Shown here: piece by piece, positions 34,810 to 42,521 of the stretch | How the letters are laid out: every line of letters starts with the position of its first letter | Position numbering within the stretch: position 1 is the first letter of the stretch | Source of the DNA: Balneolaceae bacterium | GTDB taxonomy: Bacteria > Bacteroidota > Rhodothermia > Balneolales > Balneolaceae | Assembly: GCA_007132385.1 (NCBI GenBank) | Contig: SLOU01000086.1 | Coordinates: forward strand, 1-44,583 | Direction of reading: 5' to 3' | Length of the DNA: 44,583 nt | Position numbers and translations under genes: made by a program | Notes under the pieces: generated by a model | The model's database searches: none | Told to the model about the DNA's origin: nothing | Seen by the model: only the letters and a program-made list of their open reading frames with translations

Positions 34810-34988
34810 TTAGGTCGTTTCCTGATCGATAGCTTTCAGGATCTGTTGCATGGATAAGAAGCCCTCAACCTGTTGCTTGATATGTTTATCTCGGGCGATA
34901 ATCTGCTCGGAATCCGGTCAATGGCTTTGCACCGGGGCAGTTCATTCTCGGAATGATACTCACGGCCTATTAAGTAATAAATCCGATA
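34810..34988 (-). pseudogene. Decayed coding remnant of unknown family
   Basis: Two adjacent minus-strand frames look coding. One reads YRIYYLIGREYHSENELPRC and on to AIDRIP; the other continues SEQIIARDKHIKQQVEGFLS and ends LKAIDQETT, stopping at TAA 34812-34810. They join if one base is added or lost near 34900-34915. No start codon or family is evident, and upstream the frame is closed by a TAA. It may be the tail of a lost gene. A chance composition effect is possible. Confidence 0.35.
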
Positions 34989-35009
34989 GTAATATTATCT
35001 ATTATCAAT

Positions 35010-35558
35010 TTAAATAATATCCATACTCTGCATCACCGCATTGGTCAGGTCATACTGTTGTCGCACTTCAGGAGCGATCCACAAAATCACAGAATCACCG
35101 GTTGCAGTTGTTGTTTGCAATATAAAATCGATATCATGCTGGCGAGCTACCCGGTCGATTGCAGCTTGCAGTTGCTCCAGCAACGGCCGCATAAGCTGTG
35201 ACCTTCGTTGTTGAAGTTCTTGCTGAAATACAGTCTGGAATTGCCTCAATTCAAGGCTGAGATCATTTAAGCGCTGTTCTTCCCGTTGACGGGCAGCATC
35301 AGAAAGAACTTCAGATCTGATTTGATACTCCTCAAAAGCCGTTTGCATCTCTCTTTCCTTACCCTGGTATTCAGCAAGCTTATCTCTGTAAAAATTTTGA
35401 AGACGCTGTTCTACCGCTCTCATTTCCGGCATTTGATCCAAAATCGCATAATAATCGACAAAACCTGTTTTTAACTCCTGCGAATAAGCCTGATTTCCTG
35501 TCAGCGGCAAAAACAATAAACAAGCGAGTACCCCTGGTAATAATAACGTTCTATTCAT
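35010..35558 (-). CDS. OmpH/Skp-family periplasmic chaperone
   Basis: From ATG 35558, 6 bases after AGGG, the product has 182 residues with a signal peptide (NRTLLLPGVLACLLFLPLTG to AYSQ). The mature protein begins KTGFVDYYAILDQMPE, the Skp/OmpH pattern. It is followed by two long Gln/Glu/Arg-rich coiled-coil helices (the tentacles) and the closing AIDRVARQHDIDFILQ strand. Skp holds unfolded outer-membrane proteins in the periplasm for BAM. An in-frame ATG at 35573 would add five residues. It is a single gene, not beside bamA or lpxD as is often seen. Confidence 0.9.
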   Translation of the reverse strand: MNRTLLLPGVLACLLFLPLTGNQAYSQELKTGFVDYYAILDQMPEMRAVEQRLQNFYRDKLAEYQGKEREMQTAFEEYQIRSEVLSDAARQREEQRLNDLSLELRQFQTVFQQELQQRRSQLMRPLLEQLQAAIDRVARQHDIDFILQTTTATGDSVILWIAPEVRQQYDLTNAVMQSMDII

Positions 35559-35602
35559 AACATCCCTGTACATTTCTTTGTTGATGATTGTAAAAATCTC
35601 TC

Positions 35603-35618
35603 TGTGATTTCGATCACG
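35603..35618. promoter_or_regulatory. CRP/FNR-like operator upstream of the ompH-like gene
   Basis: TGTGA, six bases (TTTCGA) and TCACG closely match the CRP-type consensus TGTGA-N6-TCACA. The core GTGAT-TTCG-ATCAC is a perfect palindrome. It lies 45 bases before the ATG of the OmpH-like gene. It could also act as a UUCG-tetraloop hairpin in the leader RNA. Confidence 0.4.
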
Positions 35619-35662
35619 AGAAAAACACTAACAGGAAATAAACGATTAAATTGTGTAAAACT

Positions 35663-35679
35663 TGTAAAGAATTTTTACA
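35663..35679. promoter_or_regulatory. Short inverted repeat upstream of the ompH-like gene
   Basis: TGTAAA (35663-35668) and TTTACA (35674-35679) are perfect inverted hexamers around GAATT. It lies about 105 bases before the ATG and could be an operator. The rest of 35559-35887 is AT-rich and shows no gene. Confidence 0.25.
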
Positions 35680-35818
35680 GAATATGACGAAAAAGCCTGA
35701 TGAATGCTTTGGTAAGGATGAGCAAAAATCGACATGGTGAAAAACACAGGCAATCGAATCAGATTTTTTACAAACTGCCACTCCTGTGAACCAATATTCG
35801 GCTTCTTCAATAAAATTG

Positions 35819-35839
35819 AGTGGTATTTTACCACTTTTT
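35819..35839. terminator. Hairpin downstream of the T9SS-sorted protein gene
   Basis: AGTGGTA and TACCACT form a 7-base-pair stem with a TTT loop at 35819-35835, followed on the plus strand by TTTT. On the minus strand, where the upstream gene ends at 35888, the hairpin is followed by CAATTTTATT. That makes it a plausible but weak terminator. Confidence 0.45.
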
Positions 35840-35887
35840 GGAAGAATACCAGCTTTATCCCCGATTGGATCCCTGGCCCGTTTAAAA

Positions 35888-37576
35888 TTACCTGATTAGT
35901 GTCATTTTTCTTGACTCCATGAACTGATCCACAACAATCCGGTATATATACACACCTGAAGCCAGATTATGCGATTCCATAATATATTCATATCGTCCGG
36001 CCGTTTGTTGCTCATCCACCATTGTTTTAATATGCCTGCCGAGCGAATCAAACAGATCCATGCGAACCCTTGAATTCTGAGGCAGGCCGTAATTGATTTG
36101 AGTTGGTTCGCTTCCTGCATGAAAAGGGTTCGGAAAGTTCTGATCAAGCCGGGCAAGAACATCTTCTTCCAGTCCCTCACCGGACAGGTTCACTTCGAAG
36201 GGACTCGATTCATTAAAAGCATTATGATAAACCTGTATCACCCCTTCCTGTACCCCTACCCTGTGGGGTTGAAAGCGCACAGTTACTTCCAGGACTTCAC
36301 CCGGCTCGATGGAAAATGACCCATCTCCGCTTTGTATCTGAAAACTTTCCCCTTCTACTTGCACACTTCCAATTAGCGTATCACTAACGGTTTCCTCATT
36401 TGAAATAAAAAAAGTACGGTCACTGAATCTGCCAATATTCACAAGATCAAAATCAAGTGTCTCCTCAGATATTTGGACAAAAACATCCACATCCAGGATC
36501 ATCCGGCAACCGCTGCCAAGCGGCCATCCCCAGTCGTCAAGCATACCGCAGAAGACAGGCCCGGGGGTGTGCATGGCAAACGCCTGGTCGAACCTGGGAA
36601 TCATAAGGGCATTTTCTGTTTGCCGGAATGTATCCTCATCCAGATGGGAAAAACTGGCTCCACCCTGCCAGGAAGTAGGTGAATATAGATATACCCCTTC
36701 ACCGGCCAGCATCCGGGTTGATTCAGGCCCAACAAACAACACACCACCACGCATTCCCGTAACTGCCTGGTAGAGGTCATTCGATGGATTAGGGTATATA
36801 TTTTCTTCAAGCAAAGATATACCCTCGCCATCCTCCGCAAAACGGTCATAGATCATGGGAGTTTCTTCTTCCTGAAAAGGAATGCCCCATTCAGCTTCCA
36901 TACGGATATTGCTTGCAAGAAATGTCCCAAAAAAACCAATTCCATGGCCAATTTCGTGTAGTACAACCGTAACAAAATCGATGTCTCCGCTGCCGGGCTC
37001 GGCATCCAGGCCAAAATACCAATTTTGGAGGGTACAGTTCACACTTACAACCATATCAAAATCCTCTCCGCTTGTCTCCAGAAAATCAATGCCGGTCATC
37101 GCATTTGCCTGGGCAACTGCATACCAGCTATTATCTTCACCAGTTGGAATAGCCGAACTGTGAATAATCAAACTCGGCCCGGCCTGACCCAAAGCACCTA
37201 TATTCTCCCAGCGTGCTTCAATTCTGACTGGAACACTGGAATCCAGATGCATCGACCAGATGTCTGCCGCATATTCGAAGGCCTGAATCGCTTCCTCAGG
37301 CCATTCATTTCCACCACAGGCGTTGAAGTAAGTGACCTCCAAGCGGGTATCCATCTGTTGAGGGCTGAGATCACCAATCAGGTCCTGTAATTGCACCGAA
37401 TAATGAGCATCTACATGCGTATTTGACAGGGTACAAACCTGATCACTTACAGGCCCCGGGAGCGTTCGGATTTTTTGTGGGTCGATGATCTGGGCAGCAA
37501 GCAACTCAATTCCAAGAAATAAACAGACAAAGCCCGAAAGCAGAATGAATCTTGCCGTTTGTCCAGGAAACATCAT
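35888..37576 (-). CDS. Secreted HExxH protein with type IX secretion C-terminal sorting domain
   Basis: From ATG 37576 the product has 562 residues with a signal peptide (FILLSGFVCLFLGIELLAAQ). Residues ~60-380 form a zinc-protease-like region with HEIGHGIGF (His207, Glu208, His211). There is no His at the third metzincin position, so the third ligand is unclear. A choice-of-anchor/ASH-like beta domain follows (RFQPHRVGVQEGVIQV). The last ~85 residues are a type A sorting domain: LDQNFPNPF, GLPQNSRVRMDLFDSLGR, LASGVYIYRI and KMTLIR. It should cross the outer membrane through T9SS and sit on the cell surface or be released. An upstream ATG at 37639 adds non-signal sequence. Confidence 0.88.
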   Translation of the reverse strand: MMFPGQTARFILLSGFVCLFLGIELLAAQIIDPQKIRTLPGPVSDQVCTLSNTHVDAHYSVQLQDLIGDLSPQQMDTRLEVTYFNACGGNEWPEEAIQAFEYAADIWSMHLDSSVPVRIEARWENIGALGQAGPSLIIHSSAIPTGEDNSWYAVAQANAMTGIDFLETSGEDFDMVVSVNCTLQNWYFGLDAEPGSGDIDFVTVVLHEIGHGIGFFGTFLASNIRMEAEWGIPFQEEETPMIYDRFAEDGEGISLLEENIYPNPSNDLYQAVTGMRGGVLFVGPESTRMLAGEGVYLYSPTSWQGGASFSHLDEDTFRQTENALMIPRFDQAFAMHTPGPVFCGMLDDWGWPLGSGCRMILDVDVFVQISEETLDFDLVNIGRFSDRTFFISNEETVSDTLIGSVQVEGESFQIQSGDGSFSIEPGEVLEVTVRFQPHRVGVQEGVIQVYHNAFNESSPFEVNLSGEGLEEDVLARLDQNFPNPFHAGSEPTQINYGLPQNSRVRMDLFDSLGRHIKTMVDEQQTAGRYEYIMESHNLASGVYIYRIVVDQFMESRKMTLIR

Positions 37577-37681
37577 AAAAATGATTGGTTTATATATATA
37601 GTATATTCCGGAAAAATGAACAGTATATCGGCTAAACACACGAACATCACTTTCATGGGTGTACGTTAAAAGGATGTACGC

Positions 37682-38761
37682 TTAAAACGGCAGTGGAACA
37701 TATGAACTGGAGGGAAAAACCCCGGCCATTGCAAGAATTGCAATGAGCATTGTTCCAAGTACAATCGCTGCCGCAGGAGGATCAAAATGTGTATCAGCAT
37801 GAGCAAAGAAAACCCGCTGAACCCATTCGCCAAACAGTGCAGAAATAATACCAAAGGCAGCTCCGATCAACAGCATCGCACCCATGGCCTGGTCCATGAA
37901 TTCTCCTCCGGTCGCAGCTACCATCGCTGCACTTGCGATCAGTGATATATGGTGCGTGACTGGAATTTTTTCTACACCCAGATTCAGAAATAAAAGGGAA
38001 GCCGCACTGATTCCAAACGGCAGAAACACACTTCCCGTTTGATAGGTGATAAAAGCAGCCAGCATCCCAACAACAAAACCGAGCATTGTTACATCCCCCC
38101 ATTTATACTGATGGGGCAGCCACGGTTCAACAAGTAACCGGGAGGCGGGTTCATCTTTCTTTACACTTTTAGTGTCTCTGTTTTCACTTGCTTCCCTTCG
38201 GATTCCCTGCTCAAACGGTTTCATATTCAGCAAACCACGCTCCGCATCTCCGATCATTTTATAGCCAAATACAATTCGGTGCACAACAGCAGAAAGAACT
38301 ACTGCAAATGCAATTGGATCCCACGGAAGGGAAAATGCAGTAGAAAGGGTGGCGATCCAGTACCCGAGGATTCCGAAGAGCCCGCCAACAAACAGTACGT
38401 CCGGTTTCGGTCCCTGGGCGTAAGCGATATTCTTTGCCTCATGGTAGGGAAAGCCTGTACTCATATACCCTTTGTGAGCAGCAAATGCCGATGCGGCAGC
38501 CCCGGCAGCAAAACTGATATGAGGGCCAAACACCGGGCCAAATGCAAGTTGTCCTGTAATCGAATCGGACATCAGTTCTTCATTTCCTGAATCCAGTATC
38601 CCCAAAAAATCGCTGCTTATAATGGCAGCTGTCTCCCCGAACATTACCAAAAACCCGGTAAAAATAAATGCCGGCAGCGCCCCGATTGCGGTTCCAAATG
38701 CTCCCCCCGCAAAAGCAGCCAAAAGCATACCTAACCACCAAAGTTCCGATAGTTCCGCCAT
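37682..38761 (-). CDS. Conserved polytopic membrane protein of unknown function
   Basis: The 359-residue protein has about nine hydrophobic helices rich in Gly and Ala. There is an early block GGAFGTAIGALPAFIFTGFLV and later GQLAFGPVFGPHISFAAGAA. A long charged cytosolic loop (EQGIRREASENRDTKSVKK) splits it into two halves, and both have GxxxG-rich helices, so an internal duplication or transporter-like fold is possible. No transport family could be named from motifs. A GGAG lies 6 bases before the ATG. Its upstream region holds nested inverted repeats. Confidence 0.8.
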   Translation of the reverse strand: MAELSELWWLGMLLAAFAGGAFGTAIGALPAFIFTGFLVMFGETAAIISSDFLGILDSGNEELMSDSITGQLAFGPVFGPHISFAAGAAASAFAAHKGYMSTGFPYHEAKNIAYAQGPKPDVLFVGGLFGILGYWIATLSTAFSLPWDPIAFAVVLSAVVHRIVFGYKMIGDAERGLLNMKPFEQGIRREASENRDTKSVKKDEPASRLLVEPWLPHQYKWGDVTMLGFVVGMLAAFITYQTGSVFLPFGISAASLLFLNLGVEKIPVTHHISLIASAAMVAATGGEFMDQAMGAMLLIGAAFGIISALFGEWVQRVFFAHADTHFDPPAAAIVLGTMLIAILAMAGVFPSSSYVPLPF

Positions 38762-38780
38762 AATCTCCTTTTCTATTTAG

Positions 38781-38898
38781 CAGTTGGAATAACCTGTAGT
38801 AAATCGCAATTACAGGAATTCCATTAGTTAGTTTACTTAGTATTGTTGGTTGCTGCTACAAATACCATAAAAAAGGAAAAATTGCAATATTCCAACTG
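38781..38898. repeat. 11-base inverted repeats flanking the leader of the membrane-protein gene
   Basis: CAGTTGGAATA (38781-38791) and TATTCCAACTG (38888-38898) are perfect inverted copies 96 bases apart. Between them is a nested pair, CCTGTA/TACAGG (38794-38817), and a GGAATTCC palindrome. The block lies directly upstream of the ATG at 38761. Confidence 0.5.
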
Positions 38899-38942
38899 TT
38901 TTTATCTGATGACATATTCATCAGATTAGCCGGCTTAAACGG

Positions 38943-39878
38943 CTATGAACGGCACCGATCCTGAATAGCTGCAATATCATCCGAGGAGAGTGTTACACTG
39001 GATTCTGTGAACGATTTGACCACCGGGTACATGACCGATTCGGGACTGTCAACATGACCGAGTCCCAGTGCATGTCCGATTTCATGAGCCAATACCAGAC
39101 GCAGGTGGTTCAGGCTTTTGAAGTGATAGATATTGATCTTTCTCTCATTTTGATTACGGATATATTCTCCCTGGTTGAATCGGTATTCACCTGCGAATTG
39201 CTCATTGTAGCTCTGTATCAGGCCGTCTTTTCGATTGGAAATTTCATTCAACTGCTCAGTCACCCTTTCAAGAGCCTCACCGGTTTCATTCATCTTTCTC
39301 TGACGAACCAGTACCTCTGTCCGCATCTCTTCAAGCTCTCTTTCCCGGTTCTGTATACTCTCTTTTTCCGATTCAGGCGCCCCTCCTTCCTTGTTCCAGG
39401 CGGTTACCTGTTCGTTATGCTCTCTTACTTCTTCATCAAAACGGTCTCTGATTTGGTTAAATAATGACAAGGCCTGATCATATTCATCGGATAACCTTTC
39501 ATAATTTCGATAAATACGGTCGAAACGCATCTGTTCCATATGAATTTCACCAGTATATTGCCTCTCTTCATCAACCAGTTGCTGACGGTCATCATATATC
39601 AGATGTATCCCCACATCTCCGTCGGAATCAAATTCTACAAGCGAACGACCGGCAGCATTCGACCATAAATCACCGGCGCCGATAATCAGGCGGCGCAGCT
39701 GCCGTTCATCAAGGTCAAAACGACTGTCAATATCAGCGATAAAAAACGAGACCGGTTCCGAGCATGGACTTTCAATAACTGAATATTCTCTCTCCTTCTC
39801 ACACTTTTCCATAACCAGCACTAAACCGGCACCGGCAATCAATACATACAACAGATATGAAATTACGCGGATTATCAA
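38943..39878 (-). CDS. Matrixin-like metalloprotease with coiled-coil insertion
   Basis: The 311-residue product has an N-terminal membrane helix (VISYLLYVLIAGAGLVLVM), which may be a signal anchor. A short matrixin-type half-domain (GAGDLWSNAAGRSLVEF, GDVGIHLIYD) follows, then a ~110-residue coiled coil (about 110-225), and then the zinc site HEIGHALGLGH with His265, Glu266, His269 and His275. VMYP after it is the Met-turn. All metzincin essentials are present, so it should be an active envelope or surface protease. The only in-frame starts are TTG 39878 or unusual codons; an ATG at residue 23 would cut the membrane helix. Confidence 0.85.
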   Translation of the reverse strand: MIIRVISYLLYVLIAGAGLVLVMEKCEKEREYSVIESPCSEPVSFFIADIDSRFDLDERQLRRLIIGAGDLWSNAAGRSLVEFDSDGDVGIHLIYDDRQQLVDEERQYTGEIHMEQMRFDRIYRNYERLSDEYDQALSLFNQIRDRFDEEVREHNEQVTAWNKEGGAPESEKESIQNRERELEEMRTEVLVRQRKMNETGEALERVTEQLNEISNRKDGLIQSYNEQFAGEYRFNQGEYIRNQNERKINIYHFKSLNHLRLVLAHEIGHALGLGHVDSPESVMYPVVKSFTESSVTLSSDDIAAIQDRCRS

Positions 39879-40036
39879 ATTCGATAAATTTCTCTGGCGA
39901 CTTTCATTTTATTAAATCATTGTTATCTGAGTCAAAATACGAGAATTTATTATTTTCCGCATCTAAACGCTTCCGGTATCAACAAATGGAGAAATTCGCA
40001 ATCATGGATTCATTATAGCAGAATTGTCAAAAACCT

Positions 40037-40906
40037 TCATGTGGCAACCTCCTCTTCTTTATCTATACCTGCCAGCTTCTCACTCTGTTCCCAAAGATCC
40101 CGGCATTTCTGCCGGTCATAAGCGATATCAAGTGGTTTGATCTCCTTTCTGTTCTTGAAATACCTGCCATTTAACGATTCGATACCCGGTTCGGTAGCCA
40201 GGTATATCGACGTTTTCGCCCCTCTTTTGGGGCTGAGCATAAAGGGTTTGCCCAGTTTAAACAAAAATGCAAACAGTGACCCGCCACCGCCTCCCGTATC
40301 CAGATTTGTGCGTACGGTTCCCGGATGCAGTGAGTATGTTGTGATTCCGGTTTTTTGAAGTCGGCTCGCCAACTCATGCGTAAACATGATATTGAAAAGC
40401 TTGCTGTTAGCATACGCTTTAATACTGTTATATCCCGTTTCAAGCTGCAGATTCTCCGGTTCAAATTTGCCGGCTCTGTGGGCTTCTGAAGCTACATTGA
40501 TCACACGAGCGTCAGATGCATTTCGAAGCAAGCCTAAGGTGAGATGGGTCAGAAGAAACGGTGCCAGGTGGTTCACTGCAAAAGATTTTTCGTATCCATC
40601 AACGGTTTCTTCCCGTTCTCCGGGAATAATTCCTGCATTATTGATAAGCAGATCCAGCCGGTCTGAGCGTTCGCCGAGCCTCTCAACTATGGATCGTACC
40701 GAGTCCAGGCTGGCAAGATCTCCGATAATCAGGTCAATTTTTTCATTTTCCGTGGATTTGACAATTCGATCCCTGGCTTCTTCTGCTTTTCTTTTGTTCC
40801 GGCAGATCATAAAAATACGGTGATTTTCTGATGCAAGTGCCCGGGTGGTTTCAAATCCAATACCGGAATTGGCACCGGTTACAGCCGTATATAATTGAGG
40901 CTTCAT
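40037..40906 (-). CDS. Short-chain dehydrogenase/reductase (retinol-dehydrogenase-like SDR)
   Basis: The 289-residue enzyme has the classical SDR features: the NAD(P)-binding TGANSGIG at 10-17, the basic CRNKRKAE after beta-2 suggesting NADP, and NNAGI. The catalytic Tyr165 and Lys169 are in YANSK, and LHPGTVRT follows. This is the pattern of the RDH11-14/WWOX-like branch. The substrate is unknown. Cytosolic. It is divergent from the GroES-like gene, with the latter's promoter in between. Confidence 0.92.
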   Translation of the reverse strand: MKPQLYTAVTGANSGIGFETTRALASENHRIFMICRNKRKAEEARDRIVKSTENEKIDLIIGDLASLDSVRSIVERLGERSDRLDLLINNAGIIPGEREETVDGYEKSFAVNHLAPFLLTHLTLGLLRNASDARVINVASEAHRAGKFEPENLQLETGYNSIKAYANSKLFNIMFTHELASRLQKTGITTYSLHPGTVRTNLDTGGGGGSLFAFLFKLGKPFMLSPKRGAKTSIYLATEPGIESLNGRYFKNRKEIKPLDIAYDRQKCRDLWEQSEKLAGIDKEEEVAT

Positions 40907-40981
40907 AAATGGAAACTTTTTGATTTTAAACTGATAAGAATAGATATGTCACCAGGAAAACAGTTAACCCGTACAGATCGT

Positions 40982-41011
40982 TTGTAGTATTATATAAAGG
41001 TTTTAAATTTG
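40982..41011 (+). promoter_or_regulatory. Bacteroidota-type promoter of the GroES-like gene
   Basis: TTG at 40982-40984, a 19-base spacer and TAAATTTG at 41004-41011 match the TTG/TAnnTTTG consensus exactly. The predicted start near 41017 gives a leader of about 80 bases to the ATG at 41097. Confidence 0.6.
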
Positions 41012-41096
41012 AATACTGGAAGAGTTATAATGATTTGGTAGTATTGTATGTTGAAAAAATGATGGCGTACCATGAATTAGAACACAAAAAATTACG

Positions 41097-41474
41097 ATGA
41101 TTCAGGAATATCTTAACTCTGTTGAAAAATTCATTGTTGTTGGCGACCGGGTATTGGTAAAACCTCGTGATATGGAAACGCGAACCAAAAGCGGCTTGGT
41201 GCTGCCTGCAACCGTTAAAGAAAAAGAAGAAGTGCAAAGCGGATATATTATTAAAACAGGTCCCGGATACACCATTCCCAACCCGGAGGCAGATGAGCCT
41301 TGGAAAAACGAACAAAACGAACCCAAATTTACGGGAATGCAAGCCCGGGAAGGAGATTTGGCTATTTATCTGAAAAACGGTACCCATGAAATTGAGTTTG
41401 AGAGTGAAAAATACCTTATTGTCCCACACTCGGCAATATTACTTTTGATCAGGGATGATCACCGACTGGAATAA
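41097..41474 (+). CDS. GroES-like co-chaperone family protein
   Basis: The 125-residue product has the chaperonin-10 fold pattern: GDRVLVKPRDMETRTKSGLVLP near the N-terminus (Cpn10 signature with its mobile loop), GDLAIYLKN and the C-terminal KYLIVPHSAILLLI. It is longer than standard GroES (~95 residues) because of an N-terminal extension and an insert (TIPNPEADEPWKNEQNEP). No groEL is beside it, so it is likely a paralogue of the groES in the groESL operon. Its partner and role are unknown. It may be cotranscribed with the MBL-fold gene 60 bases downstream. Confidence 0.85.
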   Translation: MIQEYLNSVEKFIVVGDRVLVKPRDMETRTKSGLVLPATVKEKEEVQSGYIIKTGPGYTIPNPEADEPWKNEQNEPKFTGMQAREGDLAIYLKNGTHEIEFESEKYLIVPHSAILLLIRDDHRLE

Positions 41475-41534
41475 ACATTTGCCCTGTAATTGACTATTTA
41501 CCTGGAGAAATTTTCTCCGCAACCGATTATTCAT

Positions 41535-42461
41535 ATGAACAGACGTGCATTTTTATCAAAAGCCCTGATGCTGGCCGCAGGGTCAGCTACAGTTCCAGGT
41601 ATGCACCTGTTTGCCGGAAACGGAAAAGAGAAATTACCGGCCGATGAATACAACCAGCTAAATCCGCTTCGCCGGAATACTGGTACATTTACAGGCCGCG
41701 GTGGAACCATTGGCTGGTTAGCCGATAATCATGGTATCATTGTTATTGATTCCCAGTTCCCCCCTTCTGCAAGAACCTTTTTCACCGAATTGCAGCAGCA
41801 CAATTCCCAATCGCTACTTGCCCTGATCAACACACACCATCACGCCGATCATACTGCAGGCAATCTCTATTTCAGCAACATCGCCGAGCAGATTGTCGCG
41901 CATGAAAATGTTCCTGAATTGCAGCGTACCATAGCGGAAGAACAAAATTCTGTCGACGAACAAGTTTACCCTGATACCACGTTTGACACGGAATGGAGAC
42001 TTGATACCGGGGATGAAATCATCCATGCAAACTATTACGGACATGCCCATACAGCCGGAGATATTATCATTCGTTTTGAAAAAGCAAATGTGGTTCACAT
42101 GGGAGACCTCGTTTTTAACCGTTGGTATCCATTTATCGATACAGACGGAGGTGCAGATATATCCAACTGGATCGAGGTTCTGCAATCCGTAGCTGATGAT
42201 GCGGATAGGGATACTTTTTTTATCTTTGGCCACGGCAGCTCCGAATTTGGAATAACCGGTTCAACCAACGATCTGATCGTTATGCGGGATTACCTTTCGG
42301 CTCTTCTCGATTTTGTGGATCAACGTATCTCCGACGGCAATTCCCTGGAAGAAATTGCATCCGTCGGCGGACTCAACGGCTTTCCCGATCACATCAGTCC
42401 CGGAGCACGCCTTTCTTTCCAGGCCAACGTGGCCGCCGCCTGGGATGAATTGCATCAATAG
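41535..42461 (+). CDS. Exported MBL-fold metallo-hydrolase
   Basis: From ATG 41535 the product has 308 residues and an N-terminal MNRRAFLSKALMLAAGSA. This resembles a twin-arginine or Sec signal. The metallo-beta-lactamase zinc site HHHADH has His101, His103, Asp105 and His106; VHMGDLVF gives the bridging Asp and HGSSEFG a later His. The fold hydrolyses many esters, thioesters and lactams; no subfamily could be fixed. An upstream ATG at 41490 adds 15 residues before the signal and is unlikely. Confidence 0.88.
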   Translation: MNRRAFLSKALMLAAGSATVPGMHLFAGNGKEKLPADEYNQLNPLRRNTGTFTGRGGTIGWLADNHGIIVIDSQFPPSARTFFTELQQHNSQSLLALINTHHHADHTAGNLYFSNIAEQIVAHENVPELQRTIAEEQNSVDEQVYPDTTFDTEWRLDTGDEIIHANYYGHAHTAGDIIIRFEKANVVHMGDLVFNRWYPFIDTDGGADISNWIEVLQSVADDADRDTFFIFGHGSSEFGITGSTNDLIVMRDYLSALLDFVDQRISDGNSLEEIASVGGLNGFPDHISPGARLSFQANVAAAWDELHQ

Positions 42462-42521
42462 GCACATCACATTGTACCTGGTACTGGCAGAAAAATTACT
42501 TCCCGAGCGAACTGAACTACA

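Noticed and set aside
34657-34857. A 66-codon plus-strand frame after the frameshifted gene
   Set aside because: It overlaps the -1 frame continuation, which is more protein-like, and lacks any motif.
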